Origin: Flavobacterium palustre
Lineage (GTDB): Bacteria > Bacteroidota > Bacteroidia > Flavobacteriales > Flavobacteriaceae
Direction: 5' to 3'
Length of the DNA: 64,000 nt
NCBI RefSeq assembly: GCF_014639535.1
Contig: NZ_BMGA01000006.1
Coordinates: forward strand, 186,001 to 250,000
The notes beneath the pieces are model-generated. The model made no database searches and was not told where the DNA came from. It was given only the letters and a program-made list of their open reading frames with translations. Of the stretch, positions 55,507 through 64,000 are shown one piece after another. A program made the position numbers and the translations under genes. The stretch's first letter is position 1, and every line of letters begins with the position of its first letter.

Positions 55507-56748
55507 TTATTTGAACAATTCTAAATCAATCATATCCCCCATTCTTTTATAACCTAATTCATTGGGATGTAAAAAATCATTGTCGTGCATATTGGATAAA
55601 ATAGTCTTAGAACCAGGCTCAGAAACCATAGCTTTATCAAAATCAATTACAGCATCAAAACCACTGGTTTTATTTCGAATCCAGGCATTTACAATATCTC
55701 TTGCTTCTTGTTTGAATGGCGCATCATAAAAAGATTTTGCAAATGGCAAAATAGTACAACCATAGACTTTAATTCCTTTAGCATGTGCTTTGTCAATCAT
55801 TACTTTATAAGCATCAATCAGTTCTTGTGCTCTTACAGGAGCATCTTCTGCCCGTTTAATTCCGCCAATATCATTTATCCCTTCGAGAAGAACTAACCAT
55901 TTTGCACCTGCTTGGTACAACACATCCCTGTCAAAACGATTCAATGCCGTAGGTCCTAATCCTCCTCTAACGACACAATTCCCTCCAATTCCTAAGTTCA
56001 AAACTCCAATATTCGCTGTACTTTTATCAGCTAATAAACGAGCAGATAAAATATCTGTCCATCTGTTTTGTTTATTCGTTCCCGATCCACGACCGTCGGT
56101 AATGGAATTACCTAAACAAACTATGGTTGCCGATTCTTTAGGAGCAATTACATCTACCTCCATAATGGAATACCAATGATCTGTTTTTATTGCTCCAGCA
56201 AAATCTACATTATTGAGCTGATCTCCCTCTAAAATGTAAGAAGTAGTTCGAGAGCCCGGATGTCCTGATGTTTTTTGCGAAGTTGCTCCATAATGAATCG
56301 TAATGGCCAAAAGTTGGCCAGGCTGTAAAGCAAAATCAAAGGCATCTGAAAAAACTTGCTGTTCAGGATTCATTGTTATACCAGCATTTCCATTGAAGCT
56401 AAGTGTTTTTTGAGATTTTCCGTCAATAACAGCTCCTTCCACAACATTTGCAATACTCACCGATTTTAAAACCGTGGGCTGATCACTAAATATATTTGAA
56501 AAACGCAATCGCATCTGCTTTCCTCCTATCGAAACTCTGATAATTTGTCTGAGTGTATTATCTGTAAGTCCGGGAGCCGGCGGCATATTATTAGGCTCTA
56601 CCAACATTTGTGCTGTAGCCCATGTACCAACCCAATTTAGAGTACTTGTTTTTTTAGTCTCTTTTATTAATGACTGATTGGATTTACATCCTACAACAAA
56701 AATGAAGAGATTAAAAAATAATAAATATTTAAAATATCTTTTTTTCAT
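55507..56748 (-). CDS. SGNH/GDSL-type esterase lipoprotein
   Basis: I choose the ATG at 56748 (413 residues, MKKRYFKYLLFFNLF...). The longer frame from 56889 would overlap the GH43 gene and bury the signal. A lipobox (FVVGC followed by KSNQ) suggests a periplasmic lipoprotein. An N-terminal beta-rich domain (about 40-185) precedes an SGNH domain with ATIVCLGNSITDGRG, LGIGGN, LLEGINDIGG and the terminal NDFLHPNELGY. This two-part layout is common in esterases of plant-cell-wall loci. Acetyl removal from xylan is the likely role. It starts 25 bases after the GH43 stop. Confidence 0.8.
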   Translation of the reverse strand: MKKRYFKYLLFFNLFIFVVGCKSNQSLIKETKKTSTLNWVGTWATAQMLVEPNNMPPAPGLTDNTLRQIIRVSIGGKQMRLRFSNIFSDQPTVLKSVSIANVVEGAVIDGKSQKTLSFNGNAGITMNPEQQVFSDAFDFALQPGQLLAITIHYGATSQKTSGHPGSRTTSYILEGDQLNNVDFAGAIKTDHWYSIMEVDVIAPKESATIVCLGNSITDGRGSGTNKQNRWTDILSARLLADKSTANIGVLNLGIGGNCVVRGGLGPTALNRFDRDVLYQAGAKWLVLLEGINDIGGIKRAEDAPVRAQELIDAYKVMIDKAHAKGIKVYGCTILPFAKSFYDAPFKQEARDIVNAWIRNKTSGFDAVIDFDKAMVSEPGSKTILSNMHDNDFLHPNELGYKRMGDMIDLELFK

Positions 56749-56773
56749 CTTTACCTTTTTTAAAATTGAAAAA

Positions 56774-58372
56774 TTACTTCGTATTCCTATCATATTTGAA
56801 AAAATCGACATCAACATAGCCTCCGGTAGTCTTTGTAGCATAATTGAAAATGGCAAACTTGGTTCCCATAAAAAGTTTTTTATAATCAAAAATCATTTTA
56901 AACTCTGCTCCTATTTTAGTCCAATTTTTATTATCGAAACTATAATAGTATGTAGCCAAGTCTTTATTCAAATTAAAATCACCATCAATACGCAGATAAA
57001 CAAGGTTTTTAGCTAATTCAACACGTGCTTTTTCATCCACCTCAACATTAAGTATTGCTTTTGTTTTATTATCTAAATCAACAACATTCGTTGACATTGT
57101 CAAATACTTTTTATTACCGTCCATAACAACAGATAAAAGTCCTGAATGTCCGTTAAATGCACTAAAGCCAGCCACATCTCCATCTTTCATTTTAGAAATA
57201 TCCATTGCTATTATTCCACTGCATTTTGGTCCTTCCATACGTTGTGTAATAGTATTAGGCGCAGCGTATAAATTAGTAACAATTCTATCTGTTTTCAATC
57301 TAAGAAAGCCATTTCGCTCTGTTAATGACCAGGCATTATCAATAGGATTATGATTCCATTGCCAATTAATTTTTAGTTGTTTCTTAGAAAAATCATCACT
57401 TTCTACAATACGTTTTCCAGAATCAACCGGCTTTAGAGGAACTTCGGCAGTCAATGGCACTTTTCCATTTTTATCTCCTAACATTGGCCAGCCTTCTTCC
57501 CAACGTACAGGCATTAATAAAGGTACACGTCCTACAGCTCCGCGATCCTGAAAAATTAAAGCATGCCAATTACCATTTTTATCATCAATAACACAACCTT
57601 GTCCTGCATAAGGGAAACCAGCAAAATTATCCTCCAGAATTACCTTTTTTTCATATGGTCCGGTAATATTATCGGCTCTATAACAAACTTGTCGGCGAGG
57701 TTTACCCCTTGGCCAGGAAATCATAAGCAAATAATATTTTCCGTTATACTTAACAACCTGATTTCCTTCTAAAAGCCCTGTTTCGTCAGCATCTTTCTGA
57801 AAAATATCCTGATTAATTCCTCCTTGTTTTACATCCGAAAGATCTTTATTCAACTCAATTATCTTTGTTCCAGTAAAAACAAAAGCGCGGTCATCGTCGT
57901 CAAAAAACAATGAAGCATCGTGGAAATGTTTTGTTCTTGTGACCAATTTCCAATTTCCTGTTTTAGGATTATCTGTTACATAGATATAGGACTTGAATGG
58001 TTCATCATTAGGTGAAAAAAGAACATAATATTTTCCTTTATGATAACGAATAGATGATGCCCATTGTCCGCGTCCGTAAACGGTACCATTCAGCAAATCA
58101 TATTTAGAATTATCAGTAAGACGATTAAACACATAACTACCTATTTCCCAATGTACCAAATCCTTAGACGTCATAACCGGAGCTCCGGGCATAAGGTGCA
58201 TAGTAGTGCTAATCAAATAAAAATCACTTCCTGATCGTGTAATAGACATGTCGGGCACATCAGCCCACATCATAGGATTTGTATATGGTGTACTATCACT
58301 TTTTTTTGTTTGTTGTGCAATACAACCACAATAAACTAAAGCAAATAATAATAAAATTGAATTTTTATTCAT
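56774..58372 (-). CDS. GH43 glycosidase lipoprotein (xylosidase/arabinofuranosidase, subfamily 12-like)
   Basis: A 532-residue lipoprotein (lipobox VYCGC). The propeller triad is the base Asp in WADVPDMSI near residue 40, the modulating Asp in FHDASLFFDDD, and the acid Glu in GLLEGNQVVKYNG near 200. The C-terminal beta-sandwich (about 330-532) ends in GGYVDVDFFKYD. The subfamily impression comes from the NPMMWADVPDMSI start. Such enzymes remove xylose from oligosaccharides or arabinose from decorated xylan. It lies between GH115 (27-base gap) and the SGNH esterase (25 bases), so is co-transcribed. Confidence 0.85.
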   Translation of the reverse strand: MNKNSILLLFALVYCGCIAQQTKKSDSTPYTNPMMWADVPDMSITRSGSDFYLISTTMHLMPGAPVMTSKDLVHWEIGSYVFNRLTDNSKYDLLNGTVYGRGQWASSIRYHKGKYYVLFSPNDEPFKSYIYVTDNPKTGNWKLVTRTKHFHDASLFFDDDDRAFVFTGTKIIELNKDLSDVKQGGINQDIFQKDADETGLLEGNQVVKYNGKYYLLMISWPRGKPRRQVCYRADNITGPYEKKVILEDNFAGFPYAGQGCVIDDKNGNWHALIFQDRGAVGRVPLLMPVRWEEGWPMLGDKNGKVPLTAEVPLKPVDSGKRIVESDDFSKKQLKINWQWNHNPIDNAWSLTERNGFLRLKTDRIVTNLYAAPNTITQRMEGPKCSGIIAMDISKMKDGDVAGFSAFNGHSGLLSVVMDGNKKYLTMSTNVVDLDNKTKAILNVEVDEKARVELAKNLVYLRIDGDFNLNKDLATYYYSFDNKNWTKIGAEFKMIFDYKKLFMGTKFAIFNYATKTTGGYVDVDFFKYDRNTK

Positions 58373-58399
58373 CGTTTTAATTACATTAATTTTATAAAA

Positions 58400-61384
58400 T
58401 TATTTCACATTATGTTGCATCGGAATCGGTCCAAAATAGCTTGAATGTGCATTATCAGGATTCACAACAATTTTCTCCAGAACTACTTCCGGATCAATCA
58501 TGTAAACTTTTAATGTATGAATTCCTGGCTCATCAACTTGTAGCTCTGTATCTAACCATCTTAAATTATCAAAGACTTCACTTCGACGTTGTTTAGCATT
58601 TCCATTTAAATAAATATCCTTATTTAAAGGAGGAAGCGGCTTTAACACTTTTGAATGTGCTAAATTACTGGGTGTGTATTCTCCAAAAGTATCTACTAAG
58701 CCTTTTCGGGCATCGATAATTACCGGAGTTTGATTGTCTAAAGCCACAGCAATTCTCAATCCTCTGGCTGGATTTATATCCTGAGTTGGGAGCATCCCTA
58801 AACAAACAGTAGCTTTTCCTTTTTTTGAAAGAAGCACTTTATATTCTAACCGAGGTGCTGATTCTGGAGTTGCACTTGGAGCTGTTACCGGACTGATTCC
58901 CATACTAGCATCCGATCTTCCTAAATCGGTCAAAGTAACCCATTTTGCAAATTTTCCCGGAACACTTGCATTGTACTTACTTGAAGGTATAGAAAATTCT
59001 CCTGTTAAACTTCCAAAATAAGGTTCATTAATTTTTGGGGCTGCTGTTTTTACAACATTAAGTTGCACTGGTATCGTTTTGTTCCCTTGGCTAATTTCAA
59101 TCAAACCGTCAAAAGTACCATCTGCTAAAGCATTCCAATCAATGGCTACCTCAATGCGGGTTTCTTTTTCTACAGTCCCTTTAGACTGACTCAATTTAAT
59201 CCAAGTTTTATTTGCTTTAGCAGTAAATTCAAACTTTCCAAGACCCCGATTATACACATCAATATAATAGCTGGATTTAGCCAATCCGTCAAATACTGGC
59301 AATATCGCTTTATCGGTAGTATTTGGCCAAGACAATTCAGATCCTTCTATGGCTACTCCCATCGTTGGTTCTGATAAAGGAGTAACTTCTTTTATTTGAG
59401 GAATTACATTGGATTTAGGCATTGACCACATTTTATATTCCATATGAACATCGCTCATCATATTTTTCCACTTCCCATTAGACATTATAGTATTATAATA
59501 ATCACTTAATTTTTTGTCTTCCTCAAAAAGTTCTTGGGTACGTTTGTAGAAATCATTTGCACTCACTCTGCCTTGTTTGGCAAAAAGCATATTTTTATCG
59601 GATGCAAGATACATTTCAGCGACACCTGCCGAAGCTTTTGCAGGATACAATACTAATTGATAATAAGCATCTTGAGCATCGGCAGGGATTTTTGATTTCA
59701 ATTGATCTGCTTTATCAGCTACTGCTCTCCAAAGTTGTAAAACGCTATCCGATTCGTGGTTATTAACGATGCTAAAAACATTAGCAACCTGTACTTCTGG
59801 CTTACGCCAAAGATTGTATTTAGCATATTTAGATACGATATCTGCTACTTCTACAGCATTTTCTTTTCCAAATATTTTGCTAGCCCAATCAATTGTATAA
59901 TCCAATGTTTTATTAGCAGGAATCGCATCTGGATTCCAAGCAAAATGCATAATAAAATCAATAGGAAGTTCTTTAGGTTTAAGATCACCAACATTGACAA
60001 TCCATAATTTATCAAGTCCTGATTGGTAAGCCAGATTAAATTGCTCCTGTAGTTTAGGAATTGTAGTTGTATTGATCCAACGGTCGTTCCAAGGACCTCC
60101 GTTCATATCGATATGATAATACAGTCCACCGCCACCTATTCTATTTTTCACTTTTTCTTTTTCTGGATATGTACGACGAATTTGTCCCCAATTATTATCA
60201 CAAAACAGAAGAATTACATCATCGGGAACTTTTAATCCCGCATCATAATAACGCTGCACTTCTGTAAATATGGCCCAAACCTGAGGATGGTTTTCAGGAG
60301 TATCATTATATACTTTTTGAATAATTTCTCTTTGTTTCTTAATCACATTTTGTAAAGTTTGGATGTTCTTTAAATCATCGCCTTCTCCCATTGCCACATC
60401 ACCTTCACCACGCATTCCAATAGTGATTAGGTTATCAAAATTTTTATTACGTTCTAATCCATCATAAAAAAATTGACTAATGTTTTTTTCATTCGTTTCA
60501 AAATTCCATTCACCTATTTCCTTCTTTCTATCCGTGTATTCTTTTTGAGAACGCATCATCGGTTCGTGATGTGAAGTTCCCATTACAATTCCATATTCAT
60601 CAGCAACTACCGGATTAAGCGGATCGTCTTCATTAAACGACTTCCCCCACATTGCCGGCCACAAATAATTGGCTTTTAAACGCAAAAGCAATTCAAACAT
60701 GGTGGCATACATCTTAGAATTAATTCCGCCATAAGCTCCTCTCGCCCATTGAGCAAACGAAGGCTCTTCATCATTGATGAAAATTCCACGGTATTTTACT
60801 TTTGGAGAATCTTGAAAATATTTACCTGCTTTGATGTAAAGCTCTTTTGCTTTTTTAGCGGGTACATCAGCCCAAAAGTACCATGGGGACACTCCTATTT
60901 TTTCCGAAATATCATAAATACCATAAATAGTACCTCTTTTATCACTGCCTGCAATTACTAACTGACCATCAACAGTCTGGATTAAAAATGATTCCCATTT
61001 ACCTTTTATACTGGAAACATCAATTTTTTTAGTCGCAATTAATTTATCGATAATGCTACTTCTACCAATAGTTCCCACAACAATTGAGTTTTTTTCAGGT
61101 TTGCCATTTTCAAAGACTGGAGAAGCTATTCCAGTTACTTTTCGGGTATCGTCACCTAAATCTTTTGCAGCACGAATCACACCTTTCCAATCCTTTGGAT
61201 CAACATAAATTGAAGTTGATTTGCCATTCGCCACAATTGTAAAAGCCTTCGCTTCCATTTGATTTAAAACATAATTAGCCGGAGTTCTCTGGTCGCTTTT
61301 TTTAATGGATTGACCAAATGTACTTGCCACTAAAAACAATACTAGTGAAGACGAATAAAGTTTTATTCTGGATTGAAGATTCAT
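58400..61384 (-). CDS. GH115 xylan alpha-1,2-glucuronidase
   Basis: A 994-residue secreted enzyme (signal ending near STFGQS), the normal length for GH115. The N-terminal domain (about 40-175) contains SIVVGTIGRSS and GTIYGIYDISEKIGVSPWYFWADVP. The catalytic barrel follows with YRGIFINDEEPSFAQWARG near residue 195, LLRLKANYLWPAMWGKSFN, GIVMGTSHHEPMMRSQKEY, GMRGEGDVAMGEG and a long helical region. The C-terminal domain near 740-994 is beta-rich. GH115 removes (4-O-methyl-)glucuronic acid from internal xylose residues of polymeric xylan, which other glucuronidases cannot do. It is strong evidence for glucuronoxylan as substrate. Confidence 0.95.
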   Translation of the reverse strand: MNLQSRIKLYSSSLVLFLVASTFGQSIKKSDQRTPANYVLNQMEAKAFTIVANGKSTSIYVDPKDWKGVIRAAKDLGDDTRKVTGIASPVFENGKPEKNSIVVGTIGRSSIIDKLIATKKIDVSSIKGKWESFLIQTVDGQLVIAGSDKRGTIYGIYDISEKIGVSPWYFWADVPAKKAKELYIKAGKYFQDSPKVKYRGIFINDEEPSFAQWARGAYGGINSKMYATMFELLLRLKANYLWPAMWGKSFNEDDPLNPVVADEYGIVMGTSHHEPMMRSQKEYTDRKKEIGEWNFETNEKNISQFFYDGLERNKNFDNLITIGMRGEGDVAMGEGDDLKNIQTLQNVIKKQREIIQKVYNDTPENHPQVWAIFTEVQRYYDAGLKVPDDVILLFCDNNWGQIRRTYPEKEKVKNRIGGGGLYYHIDMNGGPWNDRWINTTTIPKLQEQFNLAYQSGLDKLWIVNVGDLKPKELPIDFIMHFAWNPDAIPANKTLDYTIDWASKIFGKENAVEVADIVSKYAKYNLWRKPEVQVANVFSIVNNHESDSVLQLWRAVADKADQLKSKIPADAQDAYYQLVLYPAKASAGVAEMYLASDKNMLFAKQGRVSANDFYKRTQELFEEDKKLSDYYNTIMSNGKWKNMMSDVHMEYKMWSMPKSNVIPQIKEVTPLSEPTMGVAIEGSELSWPNTTDKAILPVFDGLAKSSYYIDVYNRGLGKFEFTAKANKTWIKLSQSKGTVEKETRIEVAIDWNALADGTFDGLIEISQGNKTIPVQLNVVKTAAPKINEPYFGSLTGEFSIPSSKYNASVPGKFAKWVTLTDLGRSDASMGISPVTAPSATPESAPRLEYKVLLSKKGKATVCLGMLPTQDINPARGLRIAVALDNQTPVIIDARKGLVDTFGEYTPSNLAHSKVLKPLPPLNKDIYLNGNAKQRRSEVFDNLRWLDTELQVDEPGIHTLKVYMIDPEVVLEKIVVNPDNAHSSYFGPIPMQHNVK

Positions 61385-61494
61385 ATAATGTATGTTATAT
61401 ATTTTTTAAAATTTGTGATGATTTAGTACTAATTGTTATTGATGTGATAAAGGCACTTCTATTTAGAAGTCTGTTTGTTGTTACTAAAACCAAA

Positions 61495-62655
61495 TTATTT
61501 TTTAGGAACATTCACAACGGCTTCAAACGCCCGTTTTGGTTTTTTGTTTCTATCATACAACAACGGATAATTCGTTCTTTTGTCAATAGGGTAATCATTT
61601 TTCCAAGACATACCATCGTGCAATCCCCAAACTGTAACACGATCTATTTTATCTCTTTTTTTATAAAAAATCTCAAATAATTCAGCATATCTGTCAGCCA
61701 ATGCTTTTTGTTGTGCTTCAGGTAATTCTTTTTGATAGGGATCCAAGAATGTCTTGAATTCTTCTAATTGAAACTGCGGATGCAACATTCCTGTACCTAT
61801 AATTTGCCCCTCTTTGGTTAACGGCAATACATCTACATCCAACTCTGTAATCATCACTTTTATACCAAGAGTAGCAAAAGAATCTATTGCCGCTTCAATA
61901 TATTCTGTTTTAGGATAATTGAGCCCCCAATGCCCTTGAATGCCAACACCATCAATTCTTATTTTTTCTTTTTGAAGCATTCTTACTAGGCGCATAATTC
62001 CATCTCTTTTTTCTGGTCGCCAAACATTAAAATCATTATAATAAAGTTCGGTATTAGGTGCATATTCACTAGCAAACTTAAAAGCATTTTTTACTAATTC
62101 ATCTCCACTTCCCACACTTTTTACCCAAGCCGTTGTACTTCGATACGATCCATCATTATCAATCACTTCGTTCACCACATCCCAGGCCTGCACTTTTCCA
62201 GCATATCTTCCTGCCACTGTTTTGATGTACTCTCGCAAGCGTTCGATTTGGGCTTTGGGTGTATTAGGATTTCCATTTTTATCTTGAAAAAACCAAGCTG
62301 GAGTTTGATTGTGCCAAACTAAAGTATGTCCTAAGGTAAACAAATGATTTTTTTGACCAAAGGCAACATAGTCATCTGCTGGTTTAAAATTATAAACTCC
62401 TGGTTCAGGATTTATTACCTCCGCTTTCATTACATTTTCAGGTGTAATGGTATTAAATTGTTCTAAAATAATTTTTTGTGAAACTTTATCTTTACCTGAC
62501 GAAACTTCTTCATTAACAGCACAACCCATTAGAAAAGCATCTTTATATGAAGTCTTTAATGTTGTAGTGTTTTTACTTTTATTCGTTTTTGTAGTACAAC
62601 CTAAGAAAACCAAACTAATAAGAATTACACTAAAAAAAGGGCCTATTTTTTTCAT
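61495..62655 (-). CDS. GH10 endo-beta-1,4-xylanase lipoprotein
   Basis: A 386-residue lipoprotein (lipobox VFLGC followed by TTKTNKSK, no acidic export signal, so probably periplasmic). One GH10 barrel has ITPENVMKAEVINP, LVWHNQTPAWFFQD, the acid/base Glu in WDVVNEVIDN near residue 162, the YYNDFNVW strand, IQGHWGLNYP and the nucleophile Glu in MITELDVDVLP near 270. VWGLHDGMSW is near the end. It cleaves xylan or imported xylo-oligosaccharides with retention. It lies 110 bases ahead of GH115 and downstream of a second GH10 gene. Confidence 0.95.
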   Translation of the reverse strand: MKKIGPFFSVILISLVFLGCTTKTNKSKNTTTLKTSYKDAFLMGCAVNEEVSSGKDKVSQKIILEQFNTITPENVMKAEVINPEPGVYNFKPADDYVAFGQKNHLFTLGHTLVWHNQTPAWFFQDKNGNPNTPKAQIERLREYIKTVAGRYAGKVQAWDVVNEVIDNDGSYRSTTAWVKSVGSGDELVKNAFKFASEYAPNTELYYNDFNVWRPEKRDGIMRLVRMLQKEKIRIDGVGIQGHWGLNYPKTEYIEAAIDSFATLGIKVMITELDVDVLPLTKEGQIIGTGMLHPQFQLEEFKTFLDPYQKELPEAQQKALADRYAELFEIFYKKRDKIDRVTVWGLHDGMSWKNDYPIDKRTNYPLLYDRNKKPKRAFEAVVNVPKK

Positions 62656-62872
62656 ATTAATTTTAAAATTACAACCGATTGTGTAAATATATAAAATATT
62701 ATTGCTCAGCTTATCTATTCTACTTCATTTATTCGATATTAAATAATAGAATCCTGCTATATGTTATTCTATTTTGCTGCTGAAAATGTGCTTAAAAGTT
62801 ACTCTTTGATTAACCTCTTAAACTCATTATAAGTTTAGTATTTAATTAAACTAGTTTTGATATTAACAGAAT

Positions 62873-64000
62873 TTATTTAGTCAAACTTGTCTCAATAACT
62901 GCTTTGTAGGCTGGCTTAGGGTTCAACTCTCCATCAAACAAAAGCGCATCTTGCCCTCTACGCCAAGATTTAGTATCACTCAATCCCCAGAAAGTTACAC
63001 GGTCGATTACATCTGAATGACGCATAAAAATTTCGAACAACTTTTTATATACCTCTGCTTGCTTTTGATAGTTCTCAGCCGGGATTTTTTTCTCTCCTTG
63101 ATTTACTCCCATAGCACCACTATTATCTCCAGTTGCAGTTACATCTAATTCAGTAATAGAAACTCTCAAGCCCAGAGACGCATAGTTTTCAATAGCTTTT
63201 TCAACATCAGCTAAATTAGTATCCAAGTGCCAATGTCCCTGAATTCCAACACCGGTGATTGGAGCACCTTCTGCAATAAGTCGCTTGAGTAATAACATAG
63301 AACTGGCGTGTTTCCCTTTGTTTTCAACTGCACCTTGTTCAATATTATAATCGTTGTAGTACAACTGCGCTTTGGGATCTGCTTCGTGTGCCCACTTAAA
63401 AGCCATTGTTATAACTTCGGGACCAACATATTTATACCAACTGAAAGTGCGAAGATTTTCTGTTTTGCCGTCACCGCCATCGGCAATCGATTCATTAAAG
63501 ACATCCCAGCCAACAACTCGTCCTTTGTATCGTCCAGCCACAGTCGCAATATGTTTTTTTAAACGTTCCAAAACGACTTCTTTACTCGCGATCGGACCTG
63601 TAATCTCACCCCTGTTGCGGCGAGGGCCATTAGCACTCGTTGTTGGCGTAGTCGCAGTTGGGGCAGGTGCAACAGCTGGAGCTATTTCTCCGGAAGCTGA
63701 ACTTTTATCTTGAAAAAACCACTGAGGGGTTTGACCATGCCAAGCCAAGGTATGCCCCCAAACCTTTAAACCATTCTTCTTACTCCAATCAACCATTGCA
63801 TCGGTAGTTACGAAGTTGTAGGTATCTTCGGTAGGATGAATAGGCTGTGGTTTCATACAATTTTCTGGCGTAACAATATCATATTGTGCTCTGATACTTG
63901 CTTGATAGGCTTCGGAATTCGAACTTAAATCATCGGCACATCCTATCAAGAACTTCCCTTTAAATGCTTGTTTTAAAGTTTTTAGAGATGACGAATTGTT
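62873..64000 (-). CDS. GH10 endo-xylanase with Pro/Ala/Thr-rich insert (5' end outside window)
   Basis: The frame stays open to the right edge (NNSSSLKTLKQAFKGKFLIGCADDL...), so the TTG at 63949 is internal and the N-terminus lies beyond. The visible part is nearly a whole GH10 barrel: ITPENCMKPQPIHP-like start, HTLAWHGQTPQWFFQD, acid/base Glu in WDVFNESIAD, YYNDYNIEQ, nucleophile Glu in SITELDVTATG, and the TFWGLSDTKSW end. About 35 residues rich in Pro, Ala and Thr interrupt the barrel right after WFFQDKS, from about 63712 to 63600. Other Bacteroidota GH10 enzymes carry inserted binding modules at this loop. The 217-base gap to the next gene shows no clear promoter. Confidence 0.9.
   Translation of the reverse strand, partial: NNSSSLKTLKQAFKGKFLIGCADDLSSNSEAYQASIRAQYDIVTPENCMKPQPIHPTEDTYNFVTTDAMVDWSKKNGLKVWGHTLAWHGQTPQWFFQDKSSASGEIAPAVAPAPTATTPTTSANGPRRNRGEITGPIASKEVVLERLKKHIATVAGRYKGRVVGWDVFNESIADGGDGKTENLRTFSWYKYVGPEVITMAFKWAHEADPKAQLYYNDYNIEQGAVENKGKHASSMLLLKRLIAEGAPITGVGIQGHWHLDTNLADVEKAIENYASLGLRVSITELDVTATGDNSGAMGVNQGEKKIPAENYQKQAEVYKKLFEIFMRHSDVIDRVTFWGLSDTKSWRRGQDALLFDGELNPKPAYKAVIETSLTK

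Noticed and set aside
55507-56889. Longer SGNH esterase start at 56889
   Set aside because: It would overlap the GH43 gene by over 100 bases and bury the lipoprotein signal.
63949-64000. TTG at 63949 as the start of the second GH10 gene
   Set aside because: The frame is open to the window edge with protein-like sequence, so the true start lies outside.

Overview
The window comes from a member of the Bacteroidota, most likely a Flavobacterium-like Flavobacteriaceae. Evidence: an AT-rich genome, a SusC/SusD pair, a hybrid two-component regulator, a type IX secretion C-terminal signal, lipoprotein signals of the C-S-D-D type, and TAnnTTTG promoter elements. No ribosomal RNA, CRISPR array or intact mobile element is visible.

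Positions 1-6500 are a housekeeping border, mostly on the + strand: the tail of a BatA-type membrane protein, a dihydroorotase-like protein, a small membrane protein, a serine hydrolase, an FKBP-like lipoprotein, an S4 RNA-binding protein, a phosphoribosyltransferase, shikimate kinase, and three tRNAs (two identical Lys-UUU, one Leu-GAG). Two intergenic regions here carry small inverted-repeat elements.

Positions 6521-45911, all on the - strand, form a large polysaccharide utilisation locus for a uronic-acid-containing glycan. It has four transcription units. (1) GH127, GH88, a sugar MFS transporter, kduD and a cupin isomerase (12408 to 6521). (2) A heparinase II/III-type lyase, a serine hydrolase fusion, a GH28-like enzyme, DUF4861, GH43, a beta-helix protein, GH97 and an alpha/beta hydrolase (26983 to 12713). 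(3) A 1425-residue T9SS-secreted alginate-lyase-like enzyme (31697 to 27420). (4) SusC, SusD, an IPT-domain surface lipoprotein, a lipoprotein lyase and a second GH28-like enzyme (41248 to 32174). A hybrid two-component regulator (HTCS) follows at 45911-41706. The lyases and surface lipoproteins would cut and bind the polymer outside, SusC/D would import it, the glycosidases and esterases would trim it in the periplasm, and MFS plus KduD would handle released uronate.

The main discovery is a 36-bp element in front of all four of these units. It is a direct repeat of ATAAnYTAT with an exact 21-bp period, and it lies exactly 21 nt from a -7 promoter element in every case. It is probably the binding site of the neighbouring HTCS and defines its regulon.

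Positions 46465-64000, also - strand, are a xylan-degradation cluster: two GH10 xylanases, a GH115 alpha-glucuronidase, GH43, an SGNH esterase, a CE6-like esterase, GH8, four tandem CE1 esterases, a Gfo/Idh/MocA oxidoreductase and a DUF1080 protein. I found no copy of the 36-bp element there, so it looks separately regulated, and its SusC/D pair may lie beyond the right edge. A decayed ISL3-type transposase sits at the junction of the two clusters, and a decayed GH43 tail lies inside the uronate locus.
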